NCBI GenBank assembly: GCA_029961745.1
Contig: CP124680.1
Coordinates: forward strand, 4,092,001-4,156,000
Source of the DNA: Nocardioides sp. L-11A
GTDB taxonomy: Bacteria; Actinomycetota; Actinomycetes; Propionibacteriales; Nocardioidaceae
Length of the DNA stretch: 64,000 bases
Direction of reading: 5' to 3'
This document shows, piece by piece, positions 16,765-25,467 of this stretch. A program made the translations under genes and the position numbers. Within the stretch, counting starts at the first letter, position 1. Every line of letters begins with the position of its first letter. The notes beneath the pieces are model-generated. The model made no database searches, was not told where the DNA came from, and saw nothing but the letters and a program-made list of their open reading frames with translations.

Positions 16765-18461
16765 GGTCGCCCATCCTGTCCGACGCCGACGCCGATGGGG
16801 AGCAGCACCCGGAACTCGGCCCCGGTCCCGCCCGCGGCGCCGGTGGCCGGCTCGGCGTCGTCGACGACCACCTCGCCGCCCCGCTGCACGCAGATGAGCC
16901 GGACCAGCGGGAGCCCGATGCCCCGGCCGCCGAGGACCTCCTCCTTGGTGGAGAAGCCGCGCACGAAGATCGCCTCACGCAGGTCGCCGGGGATGCCCGG
17001 GCCGTTGTCGCGGACCCGGACCCGGACCGCGCCGGCCGACGACCGCTCGGCGTGCACCCAGACCTCGACCAGGGCGCCGGGCCGGCCGGCGCAGGCGTCG
17101 ACCGCGTTGTCGACGAGGTTGCCCAGGACGGTGGTCAGGTCCGCGCTCTCGTCGGCCGCGAGCACCGGCAGCCGCGACCCGGGATCGAGCTCGAGGACGA
17201 CCCCGCGCTCCTCGGCGACCGCGTGCTTGGCGACGACCAGCGCCGCGACGGCCGGGTCGGCCAGGCGCTGCGCGACGTGCTCCCCCACCTCCGCCCGGTG
17301 CCGGGTCAAGGTGCCGACCAGGCTCGCCACCTCGTCGTACTCCCCCAGCTGGACCAGGCCCGAGATGGTGTGCAGCCGGTTGTCGAACTCGTGGGTCTGG
17401 GCGCGCAGGGTGTCGGTGATCGACAGGTTGGAGCTGAGCTGGCGCTGCAGCGAGACCAGCTCGGTGCGGTCGCGCAGGGTCGTGACGGTGCCGATCCCCC
17501 GGCCCTCGGCGGAGGCGTCGCCCCGGTTGAAGACCACCACCCGGGTGCCGACGAGCGCGAGCGCGTCGCGGACGTCGGCGCCCTCGCCGGTCAGCAGGGC
17601 CACGACGTGGGGGTCCAGGCCGAGGTCGTCGACCCGCCGGCCGACCGGGTCCGGCCCGCGGTCGAGGCCGAGGGTCGCGCGGGCCGCGTCGTTCATGACC
17701 GTCACCCGGCCGTCGGTGCCGACGCCGACCACGCCCTCCCGGATGGCGTGCAGCAGCGCCTCGCGGTGGTCGGCCAGACGGGTGAGCTCGGAGGTGCCGA
17801 GACCGCGCGTGGAGCGCCGGACCACGCGCGCGACCAGCCCGGTGCCGAGGAGGCCCAGCACCGCACCGAGCCCCAGGAAGAGGCCCAGCTCGGGCACCGC
17901 CTCGGCGAGCTGGTCGCGCAGCGACGGGTAGGCCGCCTCGGCGACGATGGCGCCGACGGCGCCGTTGTCGCCCGGGGTGTCCGCGATGACGGGGGCGTAG
18001 GCCGCCACCCGCCGCTCGCCCGCGGCCTCGACATCGGTGGTCCCGCCGCGCCCGGCAGCCACCTCGGCGCCGCCGAGGTCGGCCCGCTGGCCCACCCGGC
18101 TGGCGTCGGTCGCCGCGAGGACGGTGCCGTCGGCACCGACGACGAGGACGTCGGTCGCACCGGAGAGGCGCACCCCGCGCTCGGCGTACGACGTCAGGTC
18201 GGCGGAGACCTGCCACAGCTCCGCGCCCCGGCGTACGTCCTCGAGCCCGGTGCGGACGAAGTCCTGCACGGCGACGTACTCCGCCACGGAGCGCATCTGC
18301 GCGCCGCGCTCGTCGGCGAAGTCGGCGTTGGACTGCCGGATGCTCAGCACCCCGACCGCGACGAGCAGCACCACGATCACCAGGAGCTGCAGGAGCAGCA
18401 CCTTCGCGGCCAGCGTCAGCTCCCCGCGCCGCCAGCTCAACCGCCCGATGGATGCGACCAC
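16761..18461 (-). CDS. CitA/DcuS-family sensor histidine kinase
   Basis: About 566 residues: one membrane helix (AAKVLLLQLLVIVVLLVAVG), an outer PAS-like (sCACHE/CitA) sensor domain of ~130 residues, a second helix (LGLFLGLGAVLGLLGTGLVA), a cytoplasmic PAS domain (LLHAIREGVVGVGTDGRV), then LRAQTHEFDNRLHTISGL with the phospho-His and an ATPase domain (LGNLVDNAVDAC, GRGIGLPLVRLI). The start is uncertain. GGAGG at 18473-18477 favours GTG 18461, and another GTG at 18470 is too close. Carboxylate sensing is the family role and fits tctCBA next door. Confidence 0.9.
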   Translation of the reverse strand: MVASIGRLSWRRGELTLAAKVLLLQLLVIVVLLVAVGVLSIRQSNADFADERGAQMRSVAEYVAVQDFVRTGLEDVRRGAELWQVSADLTSYAERGVRLSGATDVLVVGADGTVLAATDASRVGQRADLGGAEVAAGRGGTTDVEAAGERRVAAYAPVIADTPGDNGAVGAIVAEAAYPSLRDQLAEAVPELGLFLGLGAVLGLLGTGLVARVVRRSTRGLGTSELTRLADHREALLHAIREGVVGVGTDGRVTVMNDAARATLGLDRGPDPVGRRVDDLGLDPHVVALLTGEGADVRDALALVGTRVVVFNRGDASAEGRGIGTVTTLRDRTELVSLQRQLSSNLSITDTLRAQTHEFDNRLHTISGLVQLGEYDEVASLVGTLTRHRAEVGEHVAQRLADPAVAALVVAKHAVAEERGVVLELDPGSRLPVLAADESADLTTVLGNLVDNAVDACAGRPGALVEVWVHAERSSAGAVRVRVRDNGPGIPGDLREAIFVRGFSTKEEVLGGRGIGLPLVRLICVQRGGEVVVDDAEPATGAAGGTGAEFRVLLPIGVGVGQDGRP

Positions 18462-18492
18462 AACGACCACAACCTCCTTTGCGTCCGCAAGC

Positions 18493-18549
18493 GTGACGGC
18501 CGCCACAGCCACCGCCATGCTGGCACGGATCGCACGTGACGGCGGTCAC
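18493..18549. promoter_or_regulatory. Candidate regulator sites between citA-like and tctC genes
   Basis: GTGACGGC occurs at 18493-18500 and 18536-18543, 43 bp apart, each continuing into an imperfect inverted repeat (the second is GTGACGGCGGTCAC). They lie in the 108-bp divergent spacer and are the best candidates for binding of the CitB-like regulator. A GGAGG ribosome-binding site for tctC follows at about 18559. Function is inferred. Confidence 0.4.
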
Positions 18550-18569
18550 CACCCGATCCGGAGGTTCCC

Positions 18570-19565
18570 ATGCACGCGAGTCGACCGAGGGGCTCCGCCC
18601 TCGTCGCGCTCCTCCTCGCCCTGGCGCTCGCCGTGGCCGTCGGCGGCTGCGGGGTCACCCGCGGCTCGGACGACCCGAGCAATCGGCGGCTGCGGATGAT
18701 GATCCCCAACAGCGTCGGCGGCGGCTACGACCTCACCGGCCGCGCCGCGGCCCGGGCGATGGAGGACAACGACCTCACCGGTCGCTTCGAGATCACCAAT
18801 GTGCAGGGCGCGAGCGGCACCGTCGCGATGCAGCGACTGGTCAACGAGAAGGGCGCCGACGACGTCATGATGCTCATGGGTCTCGGCGTGGTCGGCGCGG
18901 TCTACACCAACAAGTCGAGCGCCACCCCGCTCAAGATGACGCCGATCGCCCGGCTGGTCGAGGAGCAGGAGGGCATCCTGGTGCCCGCCGACTCGCCGTT
19001 CGAGACCATCGACGATCTCGTGGCCGCCTGGCGGGAGGACCCGGGCGGCCTCGCCGTCGGCGGCGGCTCCAGCAACGGCGGTCCCGACCATCTGTTCCCG
19101 ATGCAGCTCGCCGACGCCATCGGTGTGGATCCGAAGCAGGTCAACTACATCTCCTATGACGGCGGCGGGCCCCTCACGACCGCGCTGCTCGGCGCGAAGA
19201 TCGACGTCGGCATGTCCGGCCTCGGCGAGTTCGAGGGCCAGATCGAGGACGGCAAGCTGCGGGTCCTCGCGGTCTCCGGTGCCGAGCCCCTCGACGGGAT
19301 CGACGCGCCGACCCTCACCGAGGCGGGCGTCGACCTCGTCTTCACCAACTGGCGCGGCGTCCTCGCGCCCCCCGGCATCTCCGACGCGCAGCGGGACTAC
19401 CTCACCGAGCTGCTCACCGAGATGCACGACACCCCTGAATGGCGCGAGGCGCTCGAGGCCAACGGCTGGACCGACAACTTCGCCACCGGCCAGGAGTTCG
19501 AGGACTTCCTCGCCGAGCAGGACGACCGTGTCGCCGACACGCTGAAGGAGCTGGGACTCGCATGA
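18570..19565 (+). CDS. tctC: Tripartite tricarboxylate transporter substrate-binding lipoprotein (TctC/BugT family)
   Basis: A 331-residue lipoprotein. The signal ends in the lipobox VGGC with Cys27 as lipid anchor. The mature part has the Bug/TctC fold: RLRMMIPNSVGGGYDLTGRA near the start (ligand loop), GGGSSNGGPDHLFPMQLADA, and NYISYDGGGPLTTALLGAKI. It captures a carboxylate outside the membrane and hands it to TctAB. A GGAGG site stands 6 nt before the ATG. The stop overlaps tctB by 4 bp. Confidence 0.93.
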   Translation: MHASRPRGSALVALLLALALAVAVGGCGVTRGSDDPSNRRLRMMIPNSVGGGYDLTGRAAARAMEDNDLTGRFEITNVQGASGTVAMQRLVNEKGADDVMMLMGLGVVGAVYTNKSSATPLKMTPIARLVEEQEGILVPADSPFETIDDLVAAWREDPGGLAVGGGSSNGGPDHLFPMQLADAIGVDPKQVNYISYDGGGPLTTALLGAKIDVGMSGLGEFEGQIEDGKLRVLAVSGAEPLDGIDAPTLTEAGVDLVFTNWRGVLAPPGISDAQRDYLTELLTEMHDTPEWREALEANGWTDNFATGQEFEDFLAEQDDRVADTLKELGLA

Positions 19566-20077
19566 GCAACGACGTGATCCACGAGCCGGGAGCCCGGGTC
19601 GTCGACAAGGCCCAGTACGGCCTGGCCGCCTTCCTGGTGCTGGCCGGCGGCTACGTGCTCATCGACGCCGCGGGGCTGGAGGACGGCTTCGCCGACCAAC
19701 CGGTCCAGCCCTACACCCTCCCCTACGTCGTGGGCGCGGCGCTCGTGCTCCTCGGCGTCCTGCTCGCGCTCGCGACCGCCCGCGGCGACCGTCCCGAGGC
19801 CGAGGACGGTGAGGACGTCGACCTGACCCAGGGCACCGACGTCCGCACCGTCGGCCTGCTGGTCCTCGTGCTGGTCGCCAATATCGCGCTGATCGACGTC
19901 CTGGGCTGGGCGATCACCGGGGCCCTGCTGTTCGCCGGCTCGGCCGTCGTCCTGGGCAGCCGCAGCTGGGTCCGCGATCTCGCCGTCGGCGCCGCGCTGT
20001 CGGTCGGCAGCTGGTACGGCTTCTACGTCGGCCTCGGGATCCCGATCCCCGCCGGGATCCTGGACGGAGTGCTCTGA
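19562..20077 (+). CDS. tctB: Tripartite tricarboxylate transporter small permease TctB
   Basis: A 171-residue membrane protein with four hydrophobic segments, including [19 protein letters not shown] and [20 protein letters not shown], and an acidic loop ([11 protein letters not shown]) between the second and third. This is the usual TctB layout; TctB is the small, poorly conserved subunit of the sodium-linked carboxylate importer. The ATG overlaps the tctC stop by 4 bp, and the TGA shares one base with the tctA start. Confidence 0.9.
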   Translation: MSNDVIHEPGARVVDKAQYGLAAFLVLAGGYVLIDAAGLEDGFADQPVQPYTLPYVVGAALVLLGVLLALATARGDRPEAEDGEDVDLTQGTDVRTVGLLVLVLVANIALIDVLGWAITGALLFAGSAVVLGSRSWVRDLAVGAALSVGSWYGFYVGLGIPIPAGILDGVL

Positions 20078-21591
20078 TGGACCTGCTCCTCGACGGCTTC
20101 CAGACCGCCCTCACCCCCGAGAACCTGCTCTTCGCCGCGCTCGGCGTCCTGCTCGGCACCGCCGTCGGCGTGCTCCCGGGCATCGGCCCGGCGATGACCC
20201 TGGCTCTGCTGCTGCCGGTGACCTACAGCGTCGGCGCGGACAGCGCGATCATCATGTTCGCCGGCATCTACTACGGCGGCATGTACGGCGGCTCGACCAC
20301 CTCGATCCTGCTCAACACACCCGGTGAGTCCTCGTCGGTGATCACGGCGATCGAGGGCAACAAGATGGCCAAAGCAGGACGGGCGGCGCAGGCCCTCGCC
20401 ACGGCGGCGATCGGCTCGTTCGTGGCCGGCAGCATCGCGACGGTGCTGCTGTGGATCGTCACCCCGCAGGTGGCCGACATCGTCGTCACCCTCGGCTCCC
20501 CGTCGTACTTCGCGCTGATGGTGCTGGCACTCTTCGCCGTCACCGCGGTGCTCGGCGCGTCCAAGCTGCGCGGCTTCATCGCGCTCTTCCTCGGCCTGGC
20601 CGTCGGCCTGGTCGGCACCAGCACCGGACAGGCCCGGCTCACCTTCGGCGAGCCCCTGCTCGCCGACGGCATCGACATCGTGGTGGTCGCGGTCGCGCTG
20701 TTCGCGATCGGCGAGGCGCTCTGGGTCGCCGCGCACCTGCGCCGCAAGCCGCTGGAGATCATCCCCGTGGGCCAGCCGTGGATGAGCCGGGACGACTGGG
20801 GCCGGTCGTGGAAGCCGTGGCTGCGCGGCACCGCCTTCGGCTTCCCGTTCGGCGCACTGCCGGCGGGGGGCGCGGAGCTGCCGACCTTCCTGTCCTATGC
20901 GACCGAGAAGAAGCTCTCGAAGCATCCCGAGGAGTTCGGCAAGGGCGCGATCGAGGGCGTCGCCGGGCCGGAGGCGGCCAACAACGCCTCGGCGGCGGGC
21001 ACCCTGGTGCCGCTGCTCGCGCTGGGCCTGCCGACGACCGCGACCGCCGCCATCATGCTGGTCGCGCTGCAGGGCTACGGCTTCCAGACCGGACCGACCC
21101 TGATGGACGACCACCCGGATCTGGTCTGGGGCCTGCTCGCCAGCCTGTTCGTGGCCAATGCGCTGCTGCTGGTCCTCAACCTGCCGATGGCCCCGCTGTG
21201 GGCGAAGCTGCTGCGGATCCCCCGGCCCTACCTGTACGCCGGCATCCTCTTCTTCGCCTCCCTCGGCGCCTACAGCGTGAACTTCCAGGCGTTCGACCTG
21301 GCGCTGCTGCTGGTCATCGGCGTCCTCGGCTTCGTCATGCGCCGCTTCGGCATCCCCGTGCTGCCCCTGATCATCGGCGTCATCCTCGGCCCCAAGCTCG
21401 AGGAGCAGCTGACCACCGCCCTGAAGATCTCGCAGGGCGACGTCAGCACCCTGTGGAGCGAACCGGTCGCCGTCGTGGTGTACGCCGTGATGGCGCTGCT
21501 GCTCGTCGCCATGACCGTCGCCGGCCTCCGCAGGCCAGCGGCGCCGGACCCGACTCCCACCGACACCGAGAAGGAGCTGGTCGAGCGATGA
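20077..21591 (+). CDS. tctA: Tripartite tricarboxylate transporter large permease TctA
   Basis: A 504-residue permease with 10-12 hydrophobic segments. Family signatures are [20 protein letters not shown] and [20 protein letters not shown] near the N-terminus, and their pseudo-repeat [20 protein letters not shown] and [15 protein letters not shown] in the second half. It forms the sodium-coupled channel of the importer. The start (ATG 20077) overlaps the tctB stop by 1 bp, and the end overlaps the universal stress protein gene by 4 bp. Confidence 0.95.
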   Translation: MDLLLDGFQTALTPENLLFAALGVLLGTAVGVLPGIGPAMTLALLLPVTYSVGADSAIIMFAGIYYGGMYGGSTTSILLNTPGESSSVITAIEGNKMAKAGRAAQALATAAIGSFVAGSIATVLLWIVTPQVADIVVTLGSPSYFALMVLALFAVTAVLGASKLRGFIALFLGLAVGLVGTSTGQARLTFGEPLLADGIDIVVVAVALFAIGEALWVAAHLRRKPLEIIPVGQPWMSRDDWGRSWKPWLRGTAFGFPFGALPAGGAELPTFLSYATEKKLSKHPEEFGKGAIEGVAGPEAANNASAAGTLVPLLALGLPTTATAAIMLVALQGYGFQTGPTLMDDHPDLVWGLLASLFVANALLLVLNLPMAPLWAKLLRIPRPYLYAGILFFASLGAYSVNFQAFDLALLLVIGVLGFVMRRFGIPVLPLIIGVILGPKLEEQLTTALKISQGDVSTLWSEPVAVVVYAVMALLLVAMTVAGLRRPAAPDPTPTDTEKELVER

Positions 21592-21992
21592 GCACTCCCG
21601 GGAGCATCGTGGCCGCCTACAGCGCGGACCGGTACGGCGAGGCGGCGGTCGAGCATGCCGCCGCACTCGCCCGCAAGGAGGGCGCGCGCCTCGTGGTCGT
21701 CAACGCGTCGCTCGGCAGCAGTCTGGTCGACGCCCGGTTCGCCCACGACGCGGACATCGCCGCGCTGCGCGACCGGCTGGCCGCCGACGGTCTCGACGTC
21801 GTGGTCCGCCACGACGTGGTCGACGACGTCGCCGATGCCGTCATCGCCGCGGCGGACGAGGAGCGCGCCGACCTGATCGTGGTCGGCATCCGGCACCGCA
21901 CCCCGGTCGGCAAGCTCCTGCTCGGCAGCGTCGCCCAGCGGATCATCCTCGAGGCGCACTGCCCGGTGCTGGCGGTCAAGCCCGCCGGCTGA
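21588..21992 (+). CDS. Universal stress protein linked to the Tct transporter
   Basis: A 134-residue UspA-domain protein translationally coupled to tctA (ATGA overlap). The C-terminal block [19 protein letters not shown] corresponds to the ATP-binding motif G-2x-G-9x-G-S/T, but the second Gly is His here. TeaD, a UspA protein in the TeaABC TRAP operon of Halomonas, modulates its transporter; by analogy this protein may regulate TctABC. That role is inference. It ends just before a strong inverted repeat. Confidence 0.88.
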   Translation: MSTPGSIVAAYSADRYGEAAVEHAAALARKEGARLVVVNASLGSSLVDARFAHDADIAALRDRLAADGLDVVVRHDVVDDVADAVIAAADEERADLIVVGIRHRTPVGKLLLGSVAQRIILEAHCPVLAVKPAG

Positions 21993-22000
21993 TGTGGACG

Positions 22001-22059
22001 ACGCAACGACCGGAATTGCTGCCTCCGGCCGGACACGGTGACAATTTCGGTCGTTGCGT
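22001..22059. terminator. Bidirectional terminator between tct operon and DUF2017 gene
   Basis: An 18-bp inverted repeat with one mismatch: 22001-22018 against 22042-22059 (arm begins ACGCAACGACCG), with a 23-nt GC-rich loop. It sits between convergent genes, 8 bp past the universal stress protein stop. No T-tract is present. Confidence 0.75.
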
Positions 22060-22092
22060 GGCCCATATGAGCCACCTGCCGCTGGATCCGGC

Positions 22093-22677
22093 TCAGCGCA
22101 CGGCGTGGACCAGCGTCTCCTGAAGGAACCCCAGCCACTCGTAGATGTGGTGGGCCTGGGCCCGAGGGTCGTCGTCGGGCAGGCCGTACCAGTAGTCCTC
22201 GTCGCCCTCCGCGACCTCGAGCCGGGTGCCGAGCGCGAGACGCAGGTCGGTGAACGAGCGCATCCAGACCAGCGCGGTCTCCTCGTCGAGCTCGACGTCG
22301 ATGGTGAGGTCCTCGCCGGTCGGCTCCGACGGCAGGCCCGCCTCCTCGAGGACGTCGATGACCGACGCCGCCGCGCGGGCCTTGCCGTCGCGCAGCGTCC
22401 CCTCGGTGAAGCGGCGGAACTCGCCCGCGGCCTCGTCGTCGCCGCGGTAGGCGTTGGGGAAGAGACGACGCAACACCGGATCGTCGGGCTCGGTCGTCGG
22501 CCCGGAGAAGTCGAGCAGCGCCTCCAGCGGGTCGCGCTCGGTCGCGGCGACGGCGGACTCATTGTGCAGCAGCTCGACGAGCTGGGCGGCCAGCGAGCGC
22601 AGCAGGTCGGCCTCGAAGACCGAGAAGGTCGCGATGGCGCGCTTGCTCCGGCGGTGCCGGACGAATCCAGAGGTCAC
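22093..22677 (-). CDS. DUF2017 family protein
   Basis: A 194-residue actinobacterial protein of unknown function. The family pattern is visible: an N-terminal VFEADLLRSLAAQLVELL, RRLFPNAYRGDDEAAGEFR in the middle and a Trp/Tyr-rich end (YEWLGFLQETLVHAVR). It starts 10 bp after clpS, the same order as Rv1331-Rv1332 in M. tuberculosis, so a link to ClpS-dependent proteolysis is plausible but unproven. No membrane segment or signal is seen. Start GTG 22677. Confidence 0.9.
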   Translation of the reverse strand: MTSGFVRHRRSKRAIATFSVFEADLLRSLAAQLVELLHNESAVAATERDPLEALLDFSGPTTEPDDPVLRRLFPNAYRGDDEAAGEFRRFTEGTLRDGKARAAASVIDVLEEAGLPSEPTGEDLTIDVELDEETALVWMRSFTDLRLALGTRLEVAEGDEDYWYGLPDDDPRAQAHHIYEWLGFLQETLVHAVR

Positions 22678-22687
22678 TCCGCCGCCT

Positions 22688-22996
22688 TCAGTCGGCCTTC
22701 GAGAGGGTCGCCCACAGGCCGTACTCGTGCATCGCCTGCACGTCGCGCTCCATCTCCTCGCGGGTGCCGCTGCTGACCACGGACCGGCCGTCCTCGTGGA
22801 CCTCCATCATCAGCTTCTCGGCCTTCTTCTTGCCGTAGCCGAAGTGCTTCTGGAAGACGAAGGTGACATAGGACATCAGGTTCACGGGGTCGTTCCACAC
22901 CACCGTCACCCACGGGGTGTCGGCGAGCGTGATGTCGTCCGGGGCGAGGTCCTTCTGGACTCCCGGATCGACCTTCTCCGGGCTCGCGGTCGTCAC
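22688..22996 (-). CDS. clpS: ATP-dependent Clp protease adaptor ClpS
   Basis: A 102-residue N-end-rule adaptor that delivers proteins with bulky hydrophobic N-termini to ClpC/ClpP. The core WVTVVWNDPVNLMSYVTFVF contains the DPVN(L)M motif of the N-degron pocket, and EKLMMEVHEDGRSVVSSGTR the second conserved block. The disordered N-terminal tail has the usual length. The start is GTG 22996; the gene is first of a two-gene unit with DUF2017. Confidence 0.96.
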   Translation of the reverse strand: MTTASPEKVDPGVQKDLAPDDITLADTPWVTVVWNDPVNLMSYVTFVFQKHFGYGKKKAEKLMMEVHEDGRSVVSSGTREEMERDVQAMHEYGLWATLSKAD

Positions 22997-23027
22997 GGCC
23001 CCATCGTGTCACAAGCCGTCGGCGCGA

Positions 23028-23570
23028 CTACGAGCACCACATGTCGGCCAGCGTGGTGACCACGTTGAAGTTGCGGTTGGTGGCGACCACGCGCAGCGCC
23101 TTCTCGGTCTTGTAGGGGTCGACCCCGCCCGCCTGGTAGCCCGGACCGAGCAGCAGGTGCGCCGCCCGGCCGCGCACGACGACCGCGTTGACCTCGTCGC
23201 TGCGCGCCTCGATCTCGGCGACCAGTGCCGGGTCGGGCTCGTCCTTGAGCAGGTAGACGTAGTGCCGCTCGAGGTCGGTGCGCGCGGCCGTGAGCTCACG
23301 GGCGTCGCGGGCGATCGCGACGAGCTCGGCGGGCGTGTAGACGATGGTCGGCACCTCGAAGCCGACCTGCTCGGCGTAGGCCCGCTCCAGCGCCGCCTCC
23401 ACCTTCGCCCGCGAGCGCAGCGATGTGGTGAGCCGGACGTTCCCGGTGTTGATGTGGGTCAGCACGTCGGCCCCGCCGGCGGCCTCGGTCGCGGCGACGA
23501 TCTCGGCCTTGGGGAACTTCCGCTTCGCGCCGAGGTTGATGGCGCGCAGGAAGGCGACGTAGGTGGGCAT
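23028..23570 (-). CDS. DUF1697 family protein
   Basis: A 180-residue soluble protein that begins YVAFLRAINLGAKRKFPKAE, the hallmark of the DUF1697 family, and continues with HINTGNVRLTTSLRS. Its biochemical role is unknown. The ATG at 23570 was chosen because the conserved N-terminus begins there; an upstream in-frame start adds ten unconserved residues. It is divergent from the MarR gene, with a palindromic operator between them. Confidence 0.88.
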   Translation of the reverse strand: MPTYVAFLRAINLGAKRKFPKAEIVAATEAAGGADVLTHINTGNVRLTTSLRSRAKVEAALERAYAEQVGFEVPTIVYTPAELVAIARDARELTAARTDLERHYVYLLKDEPDPALVAEIEARSDEVNAVVVRGRAAHLLLGPGYQAGGVDPYKTEKALRVVATNRNFNVVTTLADMWCS

Positions 23571-23606
23571 GACCTCGATTGTGTCGTGCGCCATCCCCAC
23601 TCGACT

Positions 23607-23625
23607 TACATAGGTTTCCTATGTA
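23607..23625 (+). promoter_or_regulatory. MarR-type operator overlapping the marR-MFS promoter
   Basis: TACATAGG and CCTATGTA are perfect complements separated by TTT, a typical MarR-family site. TAGATT at 23624-23629 is a candidate -10 box 8 nt before the GTG, so the palindrome fills the -35/-10 spacer. Autorepression is inferred. Confidence 0.65.
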
Positions 23626-23637
23626 GATTGGCCGGAC

Positions 23638-24081
23638 GTGAGCACTCCCGACGTCGACGCCGCCAGCAGCGACCTCACCGTGTACGCCGCCCGGCTGGTG
23701 CGGCTCGTCCGGCGGGCGCACGCCCCCAGCGCCGGCACCCGGGTGCTCTCGATCCTCGACGAGACCGGGCCGCTCGGCATCACCGCGCTCGCCCAGGTCG
23801 ACCGCTGCTCGCAGCCGACGATGACCGGCCAGGTCCGCCAGCTCGTCGAGCTGGGCTGGGTGACCAAGGCGCCCCATCCCGAGGACGCCCGCAGCAGCCT
23901 CGTCGACCTCACCGACGCGGGGCGCGCCGAGCTGCGCCGCATCCGGCGGCTCAGCGCCGCGCTCGTCTCCGAGCGCCTCGCTCGCACCGATCTCACCGCC
24001 GACGACCTCGCGACCGCCGTGGCCGTGCTCCAGGCCGTCCTCGAACCCACTCCCCCGACGACTCCGGAAGGACTCTCGTGA
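23638..24081 (+). CDS. MarR-family transcriptional regulator
   Basis: A 147-residue winged-helix repressor: TRVLSILDETGPLGITALAQ, recognition helix around CSQPTMTGQVRQLVELGW, and the wing with DARSSLVDLTDAGR. It probably represses its own operon with the downstream exporter and releases in response to a small molecule. The GTG start at 23638 lies just after the palindromic operator; the TGA overlaps the MFS start by 4 bp. Confidence 0.93.
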   Translation: MSTPDVDAASSDLTVYAARLVRLVRRAHAPSAGTRVLSILDETGPLGITALAQVDRCSQPTMTGQVRQLVELGWVTKAPHPEDARSSLVDLTDAGRAELRRIRRLSAALVSERLARTDLTADDLATAVAVLQAVLEPTPPTTPEGLS

Positions 24082-25349
24082 CCGCCACCGCCGGCACCCA
24101 CACCCCCACCCATGCCGCCGAGGGCGGATCGTTCCTGCGCCAGCCGCGTGCGGTGTGGGCGGTCGCCTTCGCCTGCGTCATCGCGTTCATGGGCATCGGC
24201 CTGGTCGACCCGATCCTCAAGGAGATCGCCGCCAAGCTCGAGGCGACGCCGAGCCAGGTGTCCCTGCTGTTCACCAGCTACATGGCGGTGATGGGCGTGG
24301 CGATGCTGATCACCGGCGTCGTCTCCAGCCGGATCGGCGCCAAACGGACCCTGCTCACCGGCCTGGCCCTCATCATCGTCTTCGCCGGGCTCGCCGGCAT
24401 GTCCGGCTCGGTCGGCGCCGTGATCGGCTTCCGCGCCGGCTGGGGTCTGGGCAACGCCCTCTTCATCGCCACCGCGCTGTCCACGATCGTGAGCTCCTCG
24501 AAGGGATCGCTCGCGCAGGCGATCATCCTGTTCGAGGCCGCGCTCGGGCTCGGCATCGCATCCGGCCCGCTGGTCGGCGGGCTGCTCGGCGAGCAGTCCT
24601 GGCGCGGCCCGTTCTTCGGCGTCTCCGTGCTGATGACGATCGCCCTGGTCGCCACCGCGATCTTCCTGCCGGCCACGCCGCCGGCCGCGCGTCGAACGAC
24701 CCTGCTCGACCCGTTCCGCGCCCTCACCCATCCGGCGCTCGCCGTGATCGCCGTCGTCGCGGCCTGCTACAACCTCGGCTTCTTCTCACTGCTCGCTGCC
24801 GGCCCGTTCGCGCTACCCGAGGCCGGCATCATGCAGATCGGCTGGATCTTCTTCGGCTGGGGCGTGCTGCTGGCCGTCGCGTCGGTCGCACTCGCCCCGT
24901 GGGTGCAGCGCAGGATCGGCACCGTTCCCGCACTGATCGGGGCGCTCAGCCTCTTCGCGCTCGACCTGGTGATGATGGCGCTCGGCGCCTCCACCTCGAC
25001 CGTGGTCATCGTCGGCATCGTGGCTGCCGGCGCCTTCCTCGGCGTCATCAACACCCTGGTCACCGAGGCGGTCATGGGCGCGGCCCCGGTCGAGCGGCCG
25101 GTCGCGTCGGCGGCGTACTCCTTCGTGCGGTTCACCGGCGGCGCCGTCGGCCCGTACGTCGCCCTCAAGCTCGCCGAGCACCAGGGCTCGGCCGCGCCGT
25201 TCTGGTTCGGCGGGATCGCGGTCGCGGTCGGGGTCGTCGTCCTCGTGGCCGGCGCCCGCACCATCGGCGCCGCCCTGCACGGCGGGTCCGCTCCGGCCCC
25301 GCACTCCCCCGCGGAGGCCCAGGCCGAGGCGCTGGGGGATCTCGCCTGA
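24078..25349 (+). CDS. MFS transporter under MarR control
   Basis: A 423-residue major facilitator with twelve hydrophobic segments. The cytoplasmic loop 2-3 motif appears as SSRIGAKRTLLTGLALI, and the exporter-type motif C region as LGLGIASGPLVGGLLGEQSW. With a MarR repressor in the same operon (GTGA overlap) it is most likely a proton-driven efflux pump for a drug or metabolite; the substrate is unknown. The GTG start at 24078 is fixed by the overlap, and upstream frame is shadow of marR. Confidence 0.92.
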   Translation: MTATAGTHTPTHAAEGGSFLRQPRAVWAVAFACVIAFMGIGLVDPILKEIAAKLEATPSQVSLLFTSYMAVMGVAMLITGVVSSRIGAKRTLLTGLALIIVFAGLAGMSGSVGAVIGFRAGWGLGNALFIATALSTIVSSSKGSLAQAIILFEAALGLGIASGPLVGGLLGEQSWRGPFFGVSVLMTIALVATAIFLPATPPAARRTTLLDPFRALTHPALAVIAVVAACYNLGFFSLLAAGPFALPEAGIMQIGWIFFGWGVLLAVASVALAPWVQRRIGTVPALIGALSLFALDLVMMALGASTSTVVIVGIVAAGAFLGVINTLVTEAVMGAAPVERPVASAAYSFVRFTGGAVGPYVALKLAEHQGSAAPFWFGGIAVAVGVVVLVAGARTIGAALHGGSAPAPHSPAEAQAEALGDLA

Positions 25350-25445
25350 CACCGACCCGGCGCATCTGAACGCCCCAGAGACGCCGACCCGGCGCATCTG
25401 AACGCCCCAGAGACGCCGACCCGGCGCGTTTGAACGCGCCGGGTC
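25349..25445. repeat. Three tandem ~32-bp repeats after the MFS gene
   Basis: Copy 1 (25349-25380) and copy 2 (25381-25412) are 32 bp and differ by one base. Copy 3 starts at 25413 with the same first 15 bases and then diverges to form a hairpin. The array begins at the last base of the MFS stop codon. This is too few copies for a CRISPR and there are no spacers; it looks like duplicated terminator sequence. Confidence 0.85.
25418..25445. terminator. Terminator hairpin between MFS and thioesterase genes
   Basis: GACCCGGCGCGTT (25418-25430) pairs perfectly over 13 bp with 25433-25445, leaving almost no loop. It lies between convergent genes. Copies 1 and 2 of the repeat carry only the left arm, so only the third copy can fold. 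Confidence 0.75.
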
Positions 25446-25467
25446 GATGGGGGGCGGAGTCGGCGGG

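Noticed and set aside
25349..25445. Possible CRISPR-like repeats
   Set aside because: Only three copies, directly adjacent with no spacers, and no cas genes.
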